Part shown: piece by piece, positions 1 to 11,739 of the stretch
Layout of the letters: the number at the start of each line of letters is the position of its first letter
Numbering within the stretch: position 1 is the first letter of the stretch
DNA from: Tetrapyrgos nigripes
Taxonomy: Eukaryota > Basidiomycota > Agaricomycetes > Agaricales > Campanellaceae
DNA length: 64,000 bases
Assembly (NCBI GenBank): GCA_013368315.1
Contig: JAACJM010000300.1
Coordinates: forward strand, 1 to 64,000
Direction: 5' to 3'
The notes under the pieces: generated by a model
What the model was told of the DNA's origin: nothing
Databases searched by the model: none
What the model saw: only the letters and a program-made list of their open reading frames with translations
Made by a program: the position numbers and the translations under genes

Positions 1-421
1 AAGAAATAAATAGTACCAAATATAGACGTCATGACACCCTGGGTGACAGGCGGAAGGATACCAACTGTGGACACTGGGGCAACAAACTGAGGAAGACGTT
101 GTATTCCAGTGAGTACAACATAAATACTGTAAGTAGATATGTGAAACTAATTGAAGACATAAGTATAAAACAAATAAATCTGTAATTAGTGTCAAAGAGT
201 CAAAACCAATCCGAGGCAAAAGATGAAACTAAAACCAATACCATGAAATGGTATCACCCGCGTGTATGTTCCACCTGTACATTCCTCAGTTTTTGCCGGA
301 TATTCAGGTTGTACAAGAGTGTGAGTGAATAGACATGGCTGATATTGTAGCTAAATATTAAACCTACTGTGAGTGAGGTTCAAGGTCAGTTAACAAGTCA
401 ATTTCAAGTAACATCAGGCAA

Positions 422-1919
422 TCAAGAGGATTTATGCAAAGAGGAATCAGGATTGGATGAAAATTTGTATAGGGGAGTGCATTGCAGTGACACACATGAA
501 TGGAAGGGGGGATGAACAGGAAAAAATCTGAATAACTGGTAAGAGAAAGGAGACATACTATTACTATGAAGATCACCAACAAAAGTGGCGAGAATTAGAA
601 TTGCAGTGATAGCCGTGAAGGAGCCTGATTTTAGTGTAAGGGCCATCAAGCGGCGGATGAGTCTGAGGAGGGAAAAATTAGAGTTTCTGATTAATCAGAT
701 AGAAATTTATTCAACCTCTGTGAAGATTTCAAATCAACATCTGCAGCCATAAAATACCAGAATAAGAGCAATGCTATGGAGGTGTCTGCGACTATTCCAG
801 ATGTGTACCATAAGCTGCCGTGATGGTAGAATAAACAGATGAATTGATGAGTGGTCATGGCTCATAAGAAACTGGTAAACGACTTACATGACACCAGTGA
901 CTATTTCCTGATTTCGGCCAGCTTCATGTGGGAGCACGATGATCCTTATTGTAACATATAAAGCACTTGCGACCTATGATCATGAAGTTAAAGTGCATCA
1001 TCAAATCAAAAGTCAAACCATGAGACAGGAATGGGAAAACACTTACGCTGGTGAGTATTATGTGACCGATGGTGATGACTATGAATTTCTGTCCAGTCCT
1101 GTGAGAATGAAATGGGGGAGTCAGTCAAGTCAGTCAAGCTAAGGAGATACGTATAACGTGTAAATAGGATCCTAATAACATACAGAACCCAATATCGATT
1201 TAACATAAAAATTTGCATAATCGCTCCTGAGATACCAGAAGCAATACAAGATATCGGTGTGGGCCTGAAAATAAACATTGAAAAATGTGTACTTATCAGC
1301 AACATGAACTCTTCAGAGAAAATTTATAGATAGACTTGCCAATCTCGTGTTCGTATAGGAAGTTCTGTTCCTACAGTTAAAAATATCATTAGTATGTATA
1401 CGGTTTATCGGGCGGCTTTGGACTCGAAAAAGTGTTTGCTGGTAAACAAGTACCTTGACGACTAACAGCAAACTGCCAGGATCCGAAAGAAGAAACAATT
1501 TCAGGCTAAAGAATCTGGACAACACAGAGTCACACCAAGTACTCACAATATAACAATTTGCACACCCCGCCACTGCAATCAGCGTATCGCATACAACTGC
1601 CAGTAAAACTGCAACTTTGACAGGGATTTTGTCGGCAGGATAACGTCGGAAGTAACGGATTGCCTGAACCAATAAGTAAGTGAATGGATTTAGATTCAAT
1701 GTTAAGTACATAAGAGTGCAGTACATAGAGAGGAGGGAAAGAACGATATCTCACTTGATGAATGACCAGCACGTAAAGCATTAGGTTGAGCCATGCTGAT
1801 ACGACGATAGACCTATGGACATAAGTAGTTGGAAGGGAGACGTTGATGGTTCAGAAGACCAACAGCCGTATGAAGAAGGCTCGAGCATACCCAAGTAATT
1901 TGTGTATGTTAGCACTCAT
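422..1919 (-). CDS. DUF6534-type seven-helix membrane protein, multi-exon
   Basis: Integral membrane protein of the basidiomycete orphan family with a C-terminal DUF6534 domain; its function is unknown, but it probably sits in the plasma membrane. On the minus strand I read exon 1 at 1919-1891 (ATG at 1919), exon 2 at 1812-1755 and exon 3 at 1663-1547, all in phase. Exon 2 is a hydrophobic helix (AWLNLMLYVLVIHQ). Exon 3 carries RYFRRYPADK followed by a second helix. Later exons encode ISGAIMQIFMLNRYWVL near 1215-1260, the DUF6534-like ADTSIALLLFWYF near 745-785 and LIRRLMALTLKSGSFTA near 615-660. The C-terminal tail ends at 422. Order and spacing match the family. Junctions between about 1260 and 1470 could not be joined in one frame, so either I missed a small exon or the gene is damaged. 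Family call fairly sure; intactness unsure. Confidence 0.6.
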
Positions 1920-2004
1920 GACGCCCTCACGATTGAGGGTTGGGCGTTGGTTGGGGGATGACGGGAGGGGAGGACCAGCAAGGTATGAACAGCTACGGAT
2001 ATAT

Positions 2005-2815
2005 ATAAGAGAAGTATTGCAATCGAAAGTGAATTGCTGCGTTTCTGGCTTGGGTAGGCCGTTAAACGCCGCCGCTTGGGGAACGTCCCTGTTTCCCAGG
2101 CATTTTTGTTTGTATTTACTCAGTGTGTAGAACCAGGTAGACCAAAGATAGACATTACATCAAGATTTTAGGTACAGAACCTCAGCGAGAAATAATAAGT
2201 AGGCCACATTCGCTACATTGGCCAATGTGACCTTCTTTTGAAGGCCCAGAAATCTGACTGAAAATTTTTATGGCAATCTAATTCCTTGATATCCTTGCCT
2301 CGACCTGATCACGCAGACTATCCAATGGGGAAAAGTGTAAGACGATTGATTTGCATGATTGTCACTAAGTATGTACAGCGTCTAGAATGGTGCTACCATC
2401 CTACCCCATTAAGAACGGATATGACATCAATTTGCGAGAGCATACTCAATGCAGGACTCAGGTACAGCTTGAACTCCTCATTTTATCTTCCAAGCTCTTC
2501 TCGTGTGGTATCTAGCGACTCAAACGACCTAATGAGTGCGGTCCCACATTTTTACCCTTTTTTCATAAGAACTCGCAATTTACAATTTATAATTGTGACT
2601 GAACATAATCACACCGGATATATAACAAGTCATTTCGCCCGAGTGACCTTCTTGTCTAGCAGATCTCTGGCGAATTTCCTAGTCTAAGTTCAAGTACAGA
2701 ATAAATGAGCTATGGAATAGATACGAGTGAAAATGCTTGGGGGACGGGACGTTCCGCAAGGGGCGGCGTCTGATGGCGTAGCCGAGCCTGACTCTCGATT
2801 GCAATAGAGAAGAGC
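2005..2815. mobile_element. MITE-like element with imperfect long terminal inverted repeats
   Basis: The segment near 2008-2110 is an imperfect reverse complement of the segment near 2730-2812. Both arms carry ATTGCAATCGA, an ACGCCGCC core and a GGAACGTCCC block in the same order. About 650 bp of AT-rich sequence with no convincing gene lies between them. Size and structure suit a non-autonomous DNA transposon. I could not identify a clean target-site duplication, so the outer borders are approximate. Confidence 0.45.
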
Positions 2816-3806
2816 CACTCATTCATTCTCTTCAATAGAAAGATCCCTGTGGAGACAAGGGTTGCAAGTGGCATGATGTATTCCATCTGGAGAAGAGTGA
2901 CTTGAGACTTGATAAGCTTGGAGGGTCGAGGACTATTTATACTCGATTCTTTTCAAAAACGCAAAAGGCAAAAGAAAAAACTGAAGGAAAAAGAATGTGC
3001 TTACGAACTACAGGGGAAGGGCTTGCATATAATTTCAAGCGTGTCGGAGATGAAAACATGCTCTTAGCGGCGAGGACTAAGAGGACCCCTGATTATAGCT
3101 GGGAATGTATTATCCGGGTATGTATAAAAATGGGGGTCTAAACGGCCAAATCCTCTTATGCAAAGTTCGTATAAAACAGCCCGCCGCAGGCGATGTCCTA
3201 GACGAGTTCGCATAAACTGAGGCTCCGGCCGTGGTCCCGACCCACAGTTTTACCTGACAGCCTACGGCTATGAAGAGCCCCAGAGGATGCTTGACGTCGG
3301 TTTGGACAAAAATTTCGCCCAAAATCACGAAATGGTCGGAAATATACCTGAATAGACTTCGGACAAAACCAGCCGCCCCAAGAGCTGTTCGGCATCTGAG
3401 GCCTATGTCAGGTTCATATAAAAATCGAGCCCAGACCCCGATTTCGGTTCTTATAAGGAAAATGTGCGCCATCGCTGCGTGTAGCACGAATGACGAGGCC
3501 CAAAATAAGGGAACGGCATATCGGCACAGTATGGAATTTGCCGACTCAATGGAGGAGCTATCGAGACATGCTGAAAGTCAGGTTATAAGAACAAGTCCCT
3601 TAAAAGGCCCTCGTAACGCGCGGATTTGGGCGATTTTGAGATAATACAATTCCACCTATAATCAGGAGTCCTGGACTAGGGCCTTTCAGGGTCCTCAAAT
3701 AGCACATATGTTAGGGTAATCGACCAATAAGAAGCGAGCTTAGCGGGACACGTTCGCGGGAAGACATGCAATCACCGCCGACTCGCCGATGGCTCATTGA
3801 GAACTA
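2816..3806. other. Intergenic, no gene recognised
   Basis: No recognised coding segment. A 124-codon open frame at 3270-3644 (plus strand) has no family resemblance and no supporting splice or codon pattern, and I regard it as chance. The stretch has several TTCGTATAAA/TTCGCATAAA-type words, which may reflect old repeat material. Confidence 0.4.
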
Positions 3807-4224
3807 ACACTGGAGGCAAGCTCATGGGAAGCCTGCACCAGGCTTCCTCACGGGAAGCCAACACGGAGCCGACATTTCAAGTCGTCCGGTGTTCAAACCT
3901 AAAGGGCCCAAGTACAGAGGGCCCAAGTAATTAGGGTTTATCTACAAGTTGTACATAGATAGATCTTACGAATATGATATTCGTTGCTATGCTGAATACA
4001 AAGACCAAAATGAATACCAATAGCACAACTATATACATCTAAATACATGCAGAGTACAATAGCGAAAGAGAGATATTAATAGCAACACAGAGCAAAGCGA
4101 CCGCAAAGCAAAAAGAATGTATCAAATGCACATCTTGATGATGGTTCGCTTCGCCATGTGGATGGCGTTGCGCACTTCAGGCAATCCGAAATCATTATGC
4201 AACTGTAATTCTTCACAATGACGT
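3807..4224 (+). repeat. Outer inverted-repeat arm, left (pair of 13694-14096)
   Basis: This 418 bp is the reverse complement of 13694-14096 over its full length, with few differences. The main one is a 15-bp insertion here, where GGGCCCAAG is repeated. Both copies end abruptly at the same inner point (…CAATGACGT). One end reads ACACTGGAGGCAAGC. It looks like two solo LTRs or terminal repeats of one family in opposite orientation. No flanking duplication is visible. Confidence 0.7.
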
Positions 4225-4300
4225 TAGAGTAGGGATTGGCATCCCTCCTCCGGGTTCAGGCTTAGGGTTAGGGTTAGGCGGACTAGAGCGGAGTTCCTAT
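4225..4300 (+). repeat. Short repeat containing a telomere-like TTAGGG tract
   Basis: This stretch is the reverse complement of about 11571-11643. It includes two and a half to three head-to-tail TTAGGG units (4262-4276), the usual telomere unit of filamentous fungi, here far from any visible chromosome end and embedded in a dispersed repeat. Confidence 0.6.
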
Positions 4301-5900
4301 TACGAGGCCGAAGAATGAGGCTGAGTTCTTTACACTACGTTTCCGCGTGCGGCTATGTTGAGTTGGTGCCCCGGTTTTTTCCGTGCTTCCTTCCAATTTC
4401 TTCCGTCTATTTAGGGGTCTTATTGCGTGCTTACCGGTTAAGATCCGGCAGGTGCCTGCGCCTGCGTTGGTTCACATGTCCTCTCAAAGCGGAATGATAG
4501 AAGCCGATACCGAACCGTCGACAGTGCTCATTTAGCGCTCGCCACTCACTTCCCTTTGGGCCTCGTCATTTCCACATGCAGTGGTGCCCCACATCTCCTT
4601 CATACAGTACGGGTACAGATTTCCATGCCGGTGGCTCAGACAGGCCATGAACGCTTCAATTAAGCTTCGTAAGTATAGTTCAATGAATTAATATATTCAA
4701 CGGTTAATTCTCACCTTTTTTTGAACTCATATTGTTGAGTCTTCCTTCATTGAGTCAAGACCCGCAGGATACTCGTGCAGTTCACTAATGGTCCTGGTCC
4801 ATGAGAATAACAGCTAAACACCATTAGCTGGCCCACGCTATTTCATTTTGAAAATTTCAGAGAGATTTGAAATGATAGCCAGGCTCTCTGACCTAGGATC
4901 TGCCTTGAGAGAAGTCATCAAAGATGGAAGAAGATTCTTTAAGTCGGGTATGTGATCTGTTTCTTTTTTAAAATTTCGTAACTGTGAAGGCACACATCAT
5001 GACCACTGATGTACCATGTCAGAGTTTGGGCGACGATCAAGTATCTGCTCTAATCAAATAAAGACTTATGGGTAAAGCCTCGAGTTGAATGATGGACTGG
5101 GGCCAGTTAGGATAATTATTCAGAGCTGGGAGATCAGTACTATTATTACCATGGAAGATGGATACAAAGTTAGCACACTGGAGGCAATATATGCTCAAAG
5201 ACAAAGGTGGGCGGCCACCCAAACACCGACTGTTCATTCTACTTTATTCTTGGCTCATTCTCCCTTGATTTCACTTTGCATCATAATTTGATAGATTAGT
5301 AGTGACCTTGAACTAAAGTATTCATACTTCTGTGAGCCATGAAGTGAATCATTGAAACAAGACTGGAGCTCTGTTCACTCCTCCACAATCAAGCTTCTGA
5401 TGTTTCTCGGACATGCTCAAGAGAGCATCATAAGCTGATCGTCTCTTAGACTCATCCATGACATATTGAAACACCTTCTGGTATGCCCTTGAGTAGCCTC
5501 AGTACTAATGGGCAAGTCCTCTTTGGAGCACAATTGGAGCAGAACATCTCGAAGGGTTTGAATTTTAGCCGAGCCAGCGGAAACAAGCTAAAAAAGACCC
5601 AGGTATCTTCCTGAAATATTAGGCTAACTCTTTGATGGTGGCCGGTTGCTTTCAAGCTTCTCTGCTGGCGGGTACCTATCACCTATCTATTAGTAGATTG
5701 TGGTGGGCTTTGGGAATCGGAACCCACAGATTTGGAGTGCTGATACCGCACATGTCTGCTTTAGATTTTATAAATGCTTATTTGGTTGAAACTCGAGTTG
5801 AATAATGGACAGTTCCAGTTAAGATGACTATTTAAAGCTATCTGCTTGCTGTAGAAGATGGAATGATGGATACAAATTTAGCACACTGGGGACAATATAA
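4301..5900. other. Intergenic with repeat fragments and a duplicated segment
   Basis: No gene recognised. Positions 4558-4602 match the dispersed GGCCTCG…CCCACA repeat also seen near 7801, 8585, 26368 and 29358. About 5077-5192 and 5788-5900 are diverged direct repeats; both carry CTCGAGTTGAAT, GATGGATACAAA and TTAGCACACTGG in the same order. The second copy runs directly into the start of the gene at 5901, so part of that gene's upstream region appears to be duplicated. Confidence 0.5.
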
Positions 5901-7275
5901 ATGCTTGAATCAATGCTCTTTTTGTTCCAAGGCCCCGCAATGCTCCAGGCACAACAACCATCCTTCCTGCCACTCTCCAACTCTGATCTTGCTACCATCA
6001 AAAACTGGATATTTCGAACAGCTATTGAGTGGCTGATTCATGGTATCAATGCTACGCTTGCCCTCACAATATTTTTTGCTATTCTGTAAGCCTGACTTTT
6101 CATGTTGTTTTCTCTCCAAATCTGACTCCATAGATATGTTTTTGCACTGCTCTCTTGTTCCCAGATCACAGCAAAGATATCGCTCAGGACCACAGCTTAT
6201 GCTGCTTGCCCTTGTGGTCTTCATGCTAATTCTTGGAACTACAGCTGCTACTCTGGATGTGCTATTTTACCTGCTTGAGATTCCACTTACAATGTTGTCA
6301 ACGTTGCAAATATTATACAACAGACAACAGACATAAGAATAGCCCTAACCATGTTGCAAAGATTGAATGTAAGTAATGGATTATTATTATCTTGAGATTC
6401 ATTTTGAACCCAATATTTATACTTGCTCATTTCATGATAGTATGCTATTAGTGATGGAATTGTCATGTTTCCACAAAATCTGGTGGTCAAGGGTATTCTG
6501 CTTATTTGTTTTATAGGATCTGTAGGTGAGTAGATAAATCTGCATACCAATCAAGGGAGTCATTCTTATCTCCTGAGCATTAGGTGGTGCATTGGCAGAT
6601 GGAGGTTTAGCTGCTGTTAGCTCTCTTCATAGCCTTGCTGATCTTGGAAAGCAAAATAATATCTTGATCATGATTCTCCCACTCCTCATCACAAATATGG
6701 CTGCCACAGGCTTCATTGGATATAAAGCTTGGTGCGCATTTGATATTTTTGTTTGACCACTTATGATTAATTCTTCAAAGGATTCATGCTCAAGATATCA
6801 AAAAGGCTTTGAAGGACTGCGGCAATCAGGTTTCCAGAGCTCAGAAGGTTCTGATGCTACTGGTTGAATCTGGGATGATCTATTGTGGACTGTGGGTCAG
6901 TAGCCAGAATTCTGCTTCATTTATTCTAAATGAACGTTAACTATCCACATTATAGATCACATACATCACTATTAGCTTTTCAACTGAGTCATCATCTATC
7001 ACATTTCAGACTTTTGCTGCTACTCTGCCAGGTTTAGCTGTAGGTGTATTTACATACTCCTTGGAGCCTCTACACTTGACTGACAATGTTTGAAGACACT
7101 TTATCTTATTCTCATCATCCTCATGGTAGCCTTGGAAAGGTCTAGGGAAGAAATCAGGTCTCGAAATAACATGTCTCTTTCTCAGTCTATCAGATTTGCC
7201 TCAATGCAGACAGCAGCATCTCAAACAGAGAGTCAGGTTGAGAGACAGACTGAGGTCATGAGTGAACAGACATAA
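5901..7275 (+). pseudogene. Polytopic (seven-helix-like) membrane protein, frameshifted
   Basis: Member of an uncharacterised agaricomycete family of seven-helix membrane proteins. Exons by eye: 5901-6085, 6134-6368, 6441-6525, 6584-6731, 6781-6895, 6956-7039 and 7096-7275. They encode successive helices, with family-like phrases LPLSNSDLATIKNW, LMLLALVVFMLILGT, ADGGLAAVSSLHSLADLG, IMILPLLITNMAATGFIGYKAW-type text and KVLMLLVESGMIYCGLW. The last exon ends in a Ser/Thr/Gln-rich cytoplasmic tail. From exon 3 onward the splices keep frame. The exon 1/exon 2 junction and a point near 6290 both need a frame change, so the gene is probably inactive unless splicing differs. Function unknown. Confidence 0.6.
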
Positions 7276-8630
7276 ATTCTCTAGTTCTACTGATTATATT
7301 CCTTTTATCCATGCACATGTACTTGCATGTAATGATGTATCTAGTCCTCTTTTTATCTATAGGCGCAGGCAGAGCTGCTGATTTATGACACAATCATGTG
7401 GGCCCCCACGCCCTTTTAGCCTTACTTGGTCAACACGTCTTCTCTTTACCACCATCTTGAGCTTTCCCTGTGCTGTTTCTTCCATATCTTCTAGTTTCTT
7501 CTCGCTATTTCTCTACTCCAGTCACACCATATGTCTCAAACCCCTACATGGAGTGACGCTGCGGGCCAGGACACGTTCAAACTCATAATATAGTGTTTTA
7601 TGCCTCAATGGTTGAATGGACTACATGAATATCAAGTTGAACCTATTTCTATGGTGTTAAACAGAGCATTTTTTTTTTACTGGGACTAGACCTGGAAAGG
7701 CTACCCTTTTCTTTGTACCACTCATTATCCATCAACATCAGTATTTTGACAAGTTACTGGTGCCACTGGATCCCACTGGTTCCGGCTAAAACCAGTAGAA
7801 ATGAAAGGAATGTGGGCCAGTGCCAAAGCGTGACAAAAATGGGGCCTGAACTGGCAGCCCATAAAAAGTACACATTATTTTATTTGACTTCTGTACACTA
7901 CCCCCTGAAAGACTTTGACTGTAAGTCAATGATAGTAATTTATTATTTCCTTTTCATGATGGGATCAGACAACAGAATTACAAACTTGAGGTTTGAAAGC
8001 CAGAGTCGCTTCCCCTGTTCCCATATAAAACCTCGCAGTATAAGCGACGGAACAAAGGAAGCCGTTGGGAACTTCCTCAGTATATAAAGGAAGAGAAGTG
8101 AGTTTTCCAATCTTGGGTGTGAATTGGAGCCCTTTGCTATTCCTGTTCTTCCTTGGCCTGCCATCATAAACAGGGACTCCAGAATGGACTTAGTCAAGTT
8201 TCTCGAGAAGAAATGTTAGACTTACTAGGATCTGAAGCTTTTGAGTAATGATTTGAAAATTGGAAGTTATGAAATCTGCGAGATCTCGTTACAAAACCGA
8301 AGAATGAGGATGAGTTTTTTACACTGCGATCTATGGTGTGGCAGTATAATTACGGTCCCGACTTCTCCCGTCTTTTTTTCTTCTTTTTTTCTCTATATTT
8401 TATGTAAATATAGCCTTTTGATTGGGGTTCCAAGCCCCTCTCCGCATTGCATTTGACAACGGTCTCACTTATCTCTTTGTCCTCGACCACCAACAATCCC
8501 TCTTATTTGCATATCAGCTTTCTGTGTGATGCTTTTCTTTTTGTTATCCTTGTTTCTGGCTGTTTTGCCAGGTAAGCTTTCTGCAGGCCTCGTTTTCGCC
8601 ACGCTTCAGCGCTGGCCCACATCCATTTCA
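7276..8630. other. Intergenic with a dispersed repeat copy
   Basis: No gene recognised. About 7801-8010 is one copy of a dispersed repeat of roughly 200 bp, also found at 29358-29560 (same strand) and 26220-26415 (opposite strand). Shared words include GTGGGCCAGTGCC/GTGGGCCACTGCC, GTACACATTATTT and GTCAGA…ATTACAAACTT. Positions 8295-8330 resemble 4310-4345 (CGAAGAATGAGG…TGAG), and 8585-8632 is a further partial copy of the same repeat start. Confidence 0.5.
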
Positions 8631-9133
8631 TGTAGTATACATACAGTTTCCTCGTGTTGTTAGTAGTCAGACCTATGCCAGCATGTTCCTCTAGGCATTC
8701 CTCTCTGGAGCAGCCCCAGGCTACTCCAACGTTTGTGGCAGTCGGGACATACTCGATTGAGCCTGGTGGCGTACCGCTGCATTTGGTGGTGTGCTTCAAA
8801 TTCTGAAAGAACAGTAAGCCTACTGAAGAAACATAAAATATAAATCTCTATCCGAATAATGTAGATAGCAATCAGGCAAATACTCTACCTATTTAAGAAA
8901 CATAAAATATGAATCTGTAGAGCATTATCAGCCTTTGAAGTATCAAGAGACAATGAGCCATGCTTACCTCTATCCGAATAACATAGATAGAGGTAGTAGC
9001 GGTTCAGTCTCTGAATTTATATCATACCGTGCTTGATCATCGGTAGTGAAGTATCATGTCGATACGAGTATCAGTTCGACAGGTTTTAATAATTTAAGAA
9101 ACAAATTAGACGACGGGTATATAAAACAAAAGG
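8631..9133 (-). repeat. Inner inverted-repeat arm, left (LTR-derived)
   Basis: This stretch is the near-perfect reverse complement of 11067-11570. It contains two CTCTATCCGAATAA words followed by GTAGATAG/ATAGATAG, and an open stretch reading MKHTTKCSGTPPG that recurs in the right arm. The adjoining 9134-9259 continues as the start of a 3' LTR of a minus-strand copia element: TGTTGAAGATT on the minus strand, directly after a purine run. The arm is therefore probably LTR sequence. Confidence 0.7.
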
Positions 9134-11066
9134 CGGAAGTAAGAGAATAAGGAGGAGTACGGTAAAAGGGTCCGTGTGTAACTACTGGTCTGTACATAAC
9201 TAAAGTCTGTGTGGCTATCTACAGTGTCCATGGATATAGGAATTCCCTAATCTTCAACACTCCTCCTGAAGTCCTACATCCCCTTCAACCCAATAACCTT
9301 TACAAAGTGTTTGACCTTTGGGCGAGTCAGTGGCTTTGTCATGATATCTGCAACATTTTCAGAAGTTGGAATATACTCGAATTTGAGCTCCTTCTCGCAG
9401 ACGCAATCTCAAATCCATGCCCAGTTAGTGTCAAAGTGCTTCATTCAGGCATGCTTTGTTGTTTCCTCTGTTAAAGCAAGAGTGCTCATGTTGTCAACGA
9501 AGATGGAATAAGGAAAAGGTTGTCCAGAGTTAACATCCAAAAGAAATTTGTGTATCTATATTGCCTGCTTTCCTGTGTGCACACCCAAAAGATACTCAGC
9601 TTCCGTTGTTGATAAAGCCACTACTCGCTGCTTTGCTGAACTCCAGCTGACTGCTCCCCATGCTAATGAGAATATGTATCCCATTGTTGATTTTCTTGTG
9701 GCTAATCTGTTTTCATATTTGATGTCAGCATGTGATGTGTCAGCATAACCCCTTGGAATCAGCTTCTCTGGTTCTCTGTCCTTTCGTCAGTGATAAATGA
9801 TTGAATAATAAGAAGTCGCCTTGAGATACGCGAGAACGTGTTGAGTCTTCCAATAAATAGGCCTCAGGTCATTAGAGTAGCATTGCAGTAATGTGATAGA
9901 GTATGCGATATCCAGACGTGCTCCTAGTGCAATGTGGTTTAAGGATCCAAGAAGACTGAGATAATCCTTGTCGTGCATAAAGAATTGTTTGGCAGGAGTA
10001 ATGGGAGTAAGCTGAGCTTTGTAGAATTCGGAGACTCTGTCAAGTCCAGGAGGAATAGGGGTATATTTAGGGGCGCAATCAAACATCTTGAACTTCTTCA
10101 GCATCTCTATGAGTATCCTTTGGTCGATAGCTATTGTTCCCTTCTCCTTGTTCACCCTCACCGTCATTCCCAACACTAAGTCTGGTTCCCCAAAGAACTT
10201 GAACTCAAACATTCCCTTTATTCCTTCAACTGTCTTTTCCATTTCCTCCCTACTTGTTGAGGCTTCTAGCACATTGTTGGTATAAGTGGCTGTGATGGTG
10301 GCTCCTGTAGAAGTCTGTTGGAGTCGTACACATGATCTGCAGAGATGGGGTAATGTCCAACGGTCCTGTACGATTTGTCGAGGAGATGGAACCAGTTATT
10401 TCCTGCATCTATTGTACTGTAGATGTTGATGTTCATCAATAGGACAGTTTGATTTCCCTTTTGCAAGGAGTATCAACTTTCGAATCCAGGAGGGAGAGCC
10501 AAATAATTTCTTCCTTGAGGTTTGGCGTTGAGGTATACAGACGCAAAGTTGCCTGACCATAAGGTAAGGCCTAGGTATGTGGCAATTGCAATAATCATCC
10601 TGAAAGACTCGTACCTCGCAACCATTGCCCAACTATCCCAATAGTGAACTCTTTTCTCCTGCATGTACCCTTTCACAACCAATCTAGCCCTTCTCTCAAT
10701 AATTTTTCCATCACTGTCCCTCTTCAATGTGTAACACCACTTCACTCCAATTTCTTTCACACCATCTGGCTTATCCATTGGCATCCAAGCCTTTCTCGTT
10801 TCCATCTTCCCAATCTCTTTCTCCATTGGTCCACTCCAAAGATCCCGTCTTTCCTTTGCTTCTTTGAATGTTTTTGGAACAAATTCATTGTCTGGTTTGG
10901 AAATAGTCATATTATGGGCTTCAAGCATTTGCCGAACATCTTCCTCCTCTTCTTCATCAACTAGCATTGCCCAATCCATCCTTTTCTCATGAGCTTATTG
11001 TTCTTGTTCTTCCAAATCCATGGAATCAAGCATTTGCTGAGTTGTGGTTTTTGTGTGTGTGGATCA
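9134..11066 (-). pseudogene. Degenerate Ty1/copia pol fragment (reverse transcriptase-RNase H)
   Basis: Remnant of a retrotransposon polyprotein on the minus strand. 10979-10473 encodes the start of copia reverse transcriptase: KEIGVKWCYTLKRDSDG, RARLVVKGYMQEK and SVYLNAKPQGR, where functional copies have the D-V-x-x-A-(F/Y)-L-x-(G/A) region. 10272-9787 continues the thumb/connection part (DLVLGMTV, YLSLLGSLNHIALGARLDIAYS). 9780-9600 encodes RNase H (YADTSHAD, TRKSTMGYIF, WSSAKQRVVALSTTEAEYL). 9390-9280 encodes the tail NVADIMTKPLTRPKVKHF. Gag, protease and integrase are absent, the YVDD segment is lost between 10470 and 10280, and frames are broken. It is unrelated at close range to the copia copies at 40 and 60 kb. 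Confidence 0.8.
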
Positions 11067-11570
11067 CCTTTTGTTTTATATACCCGTCGTCTAATTTGTT
11101 TCTTAAATTATTAAAACCTGTCAAACTGATACTCATATCGACATGATACTCCACTACTGATGATCAAGCACGGTATGATATAAATTCAGAGACTGAACCG
11201 CTACTACCTCTATCTATGTTATTCGGATAGAGGTAAGCATGGCTCATTGTCTCTCGATACTTCAAAGGCTGATAATGCTCTACAGATTCATATTTATGTT
11301 TCTTAAATAGGTAGAGTATTTGCCTGATTGCTATCTACATTATTCGGATAGAGATTTATATTTTATGTTTCTTCAGTAGGCTTACTGTTCTTTCAGAATT
11401 TGAAGCACACCACCAAATGCAGCGGTATGCCACCAGGCTCAATCGAGTATGTCCCGACTGCCGCAAACGTTGGAGTAGCCTGGGGCTGCTCCAGAGAGGA
11501 ATGCCTAGAGGAACATGCTGGCATAGGTCTGACTACTAACAACACGAGGAAACCGTATGTATACTACATA
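11067..11570 (+). repeat. Inner inverted-repeat arm, right
   Basis: Partner of 8631-9133, spanning 504 bp. In a normal minus-strand copia element the repeat at this side would be a direct LTR copy. Here it is inverted, so the pol fragment sits in a 1.9-kb loop between two opposed arms. Confidence 0.7.
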
Positions 11571-11735
11571 GGAACTCTGCTCTAGACTCCGCCTAACCCT
11601 AACCCTAAGCCTGAACCCGGAGGAGGGATGCCAATCCCTACTCCAATTCAACGGCGCACAGGTGCGCCACCCCCAACTCCAGGTACAGTAATAGGTAGAT
11701 GTCGCTTTATTCATTGTGATGTTATATAACGAATT
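11571..11735. repeat. Repeat junction with 16-bp perfect palindrome
   Basis: 11571-11643 is the reverse complement of 4225-4300, including the CCCTAA units. It is followed at about 11651-11666 by the hairpin GGCGCACAGGTGCGCC and then by CACCCCCAACTCCAG. The same hairpin and flank recur near 12839-12870. In both places the next 60 bp contain GTTATATAAC, so these are two copies of one terminal structure. Confidence 0.6.
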
Positions 11736-11739
11736 ATTG

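Noticed and set aside
3270..3644. 124-codon plus-strand open frame
   Set aside because: No family resemblance, no splice context, odd composition; overlapping open frames exist on both strands, as expected by chance in GC-rich repeat DNA.
8503..8799. MKHTTKCSGTPPG… open frame and its twin at 11400-11585
   Set aside because: It lies wholly inside the inverted arms and recurs at 34.5 kb as non-coding text with frame changes; conservation follows the DNA stem, not the reading frame.
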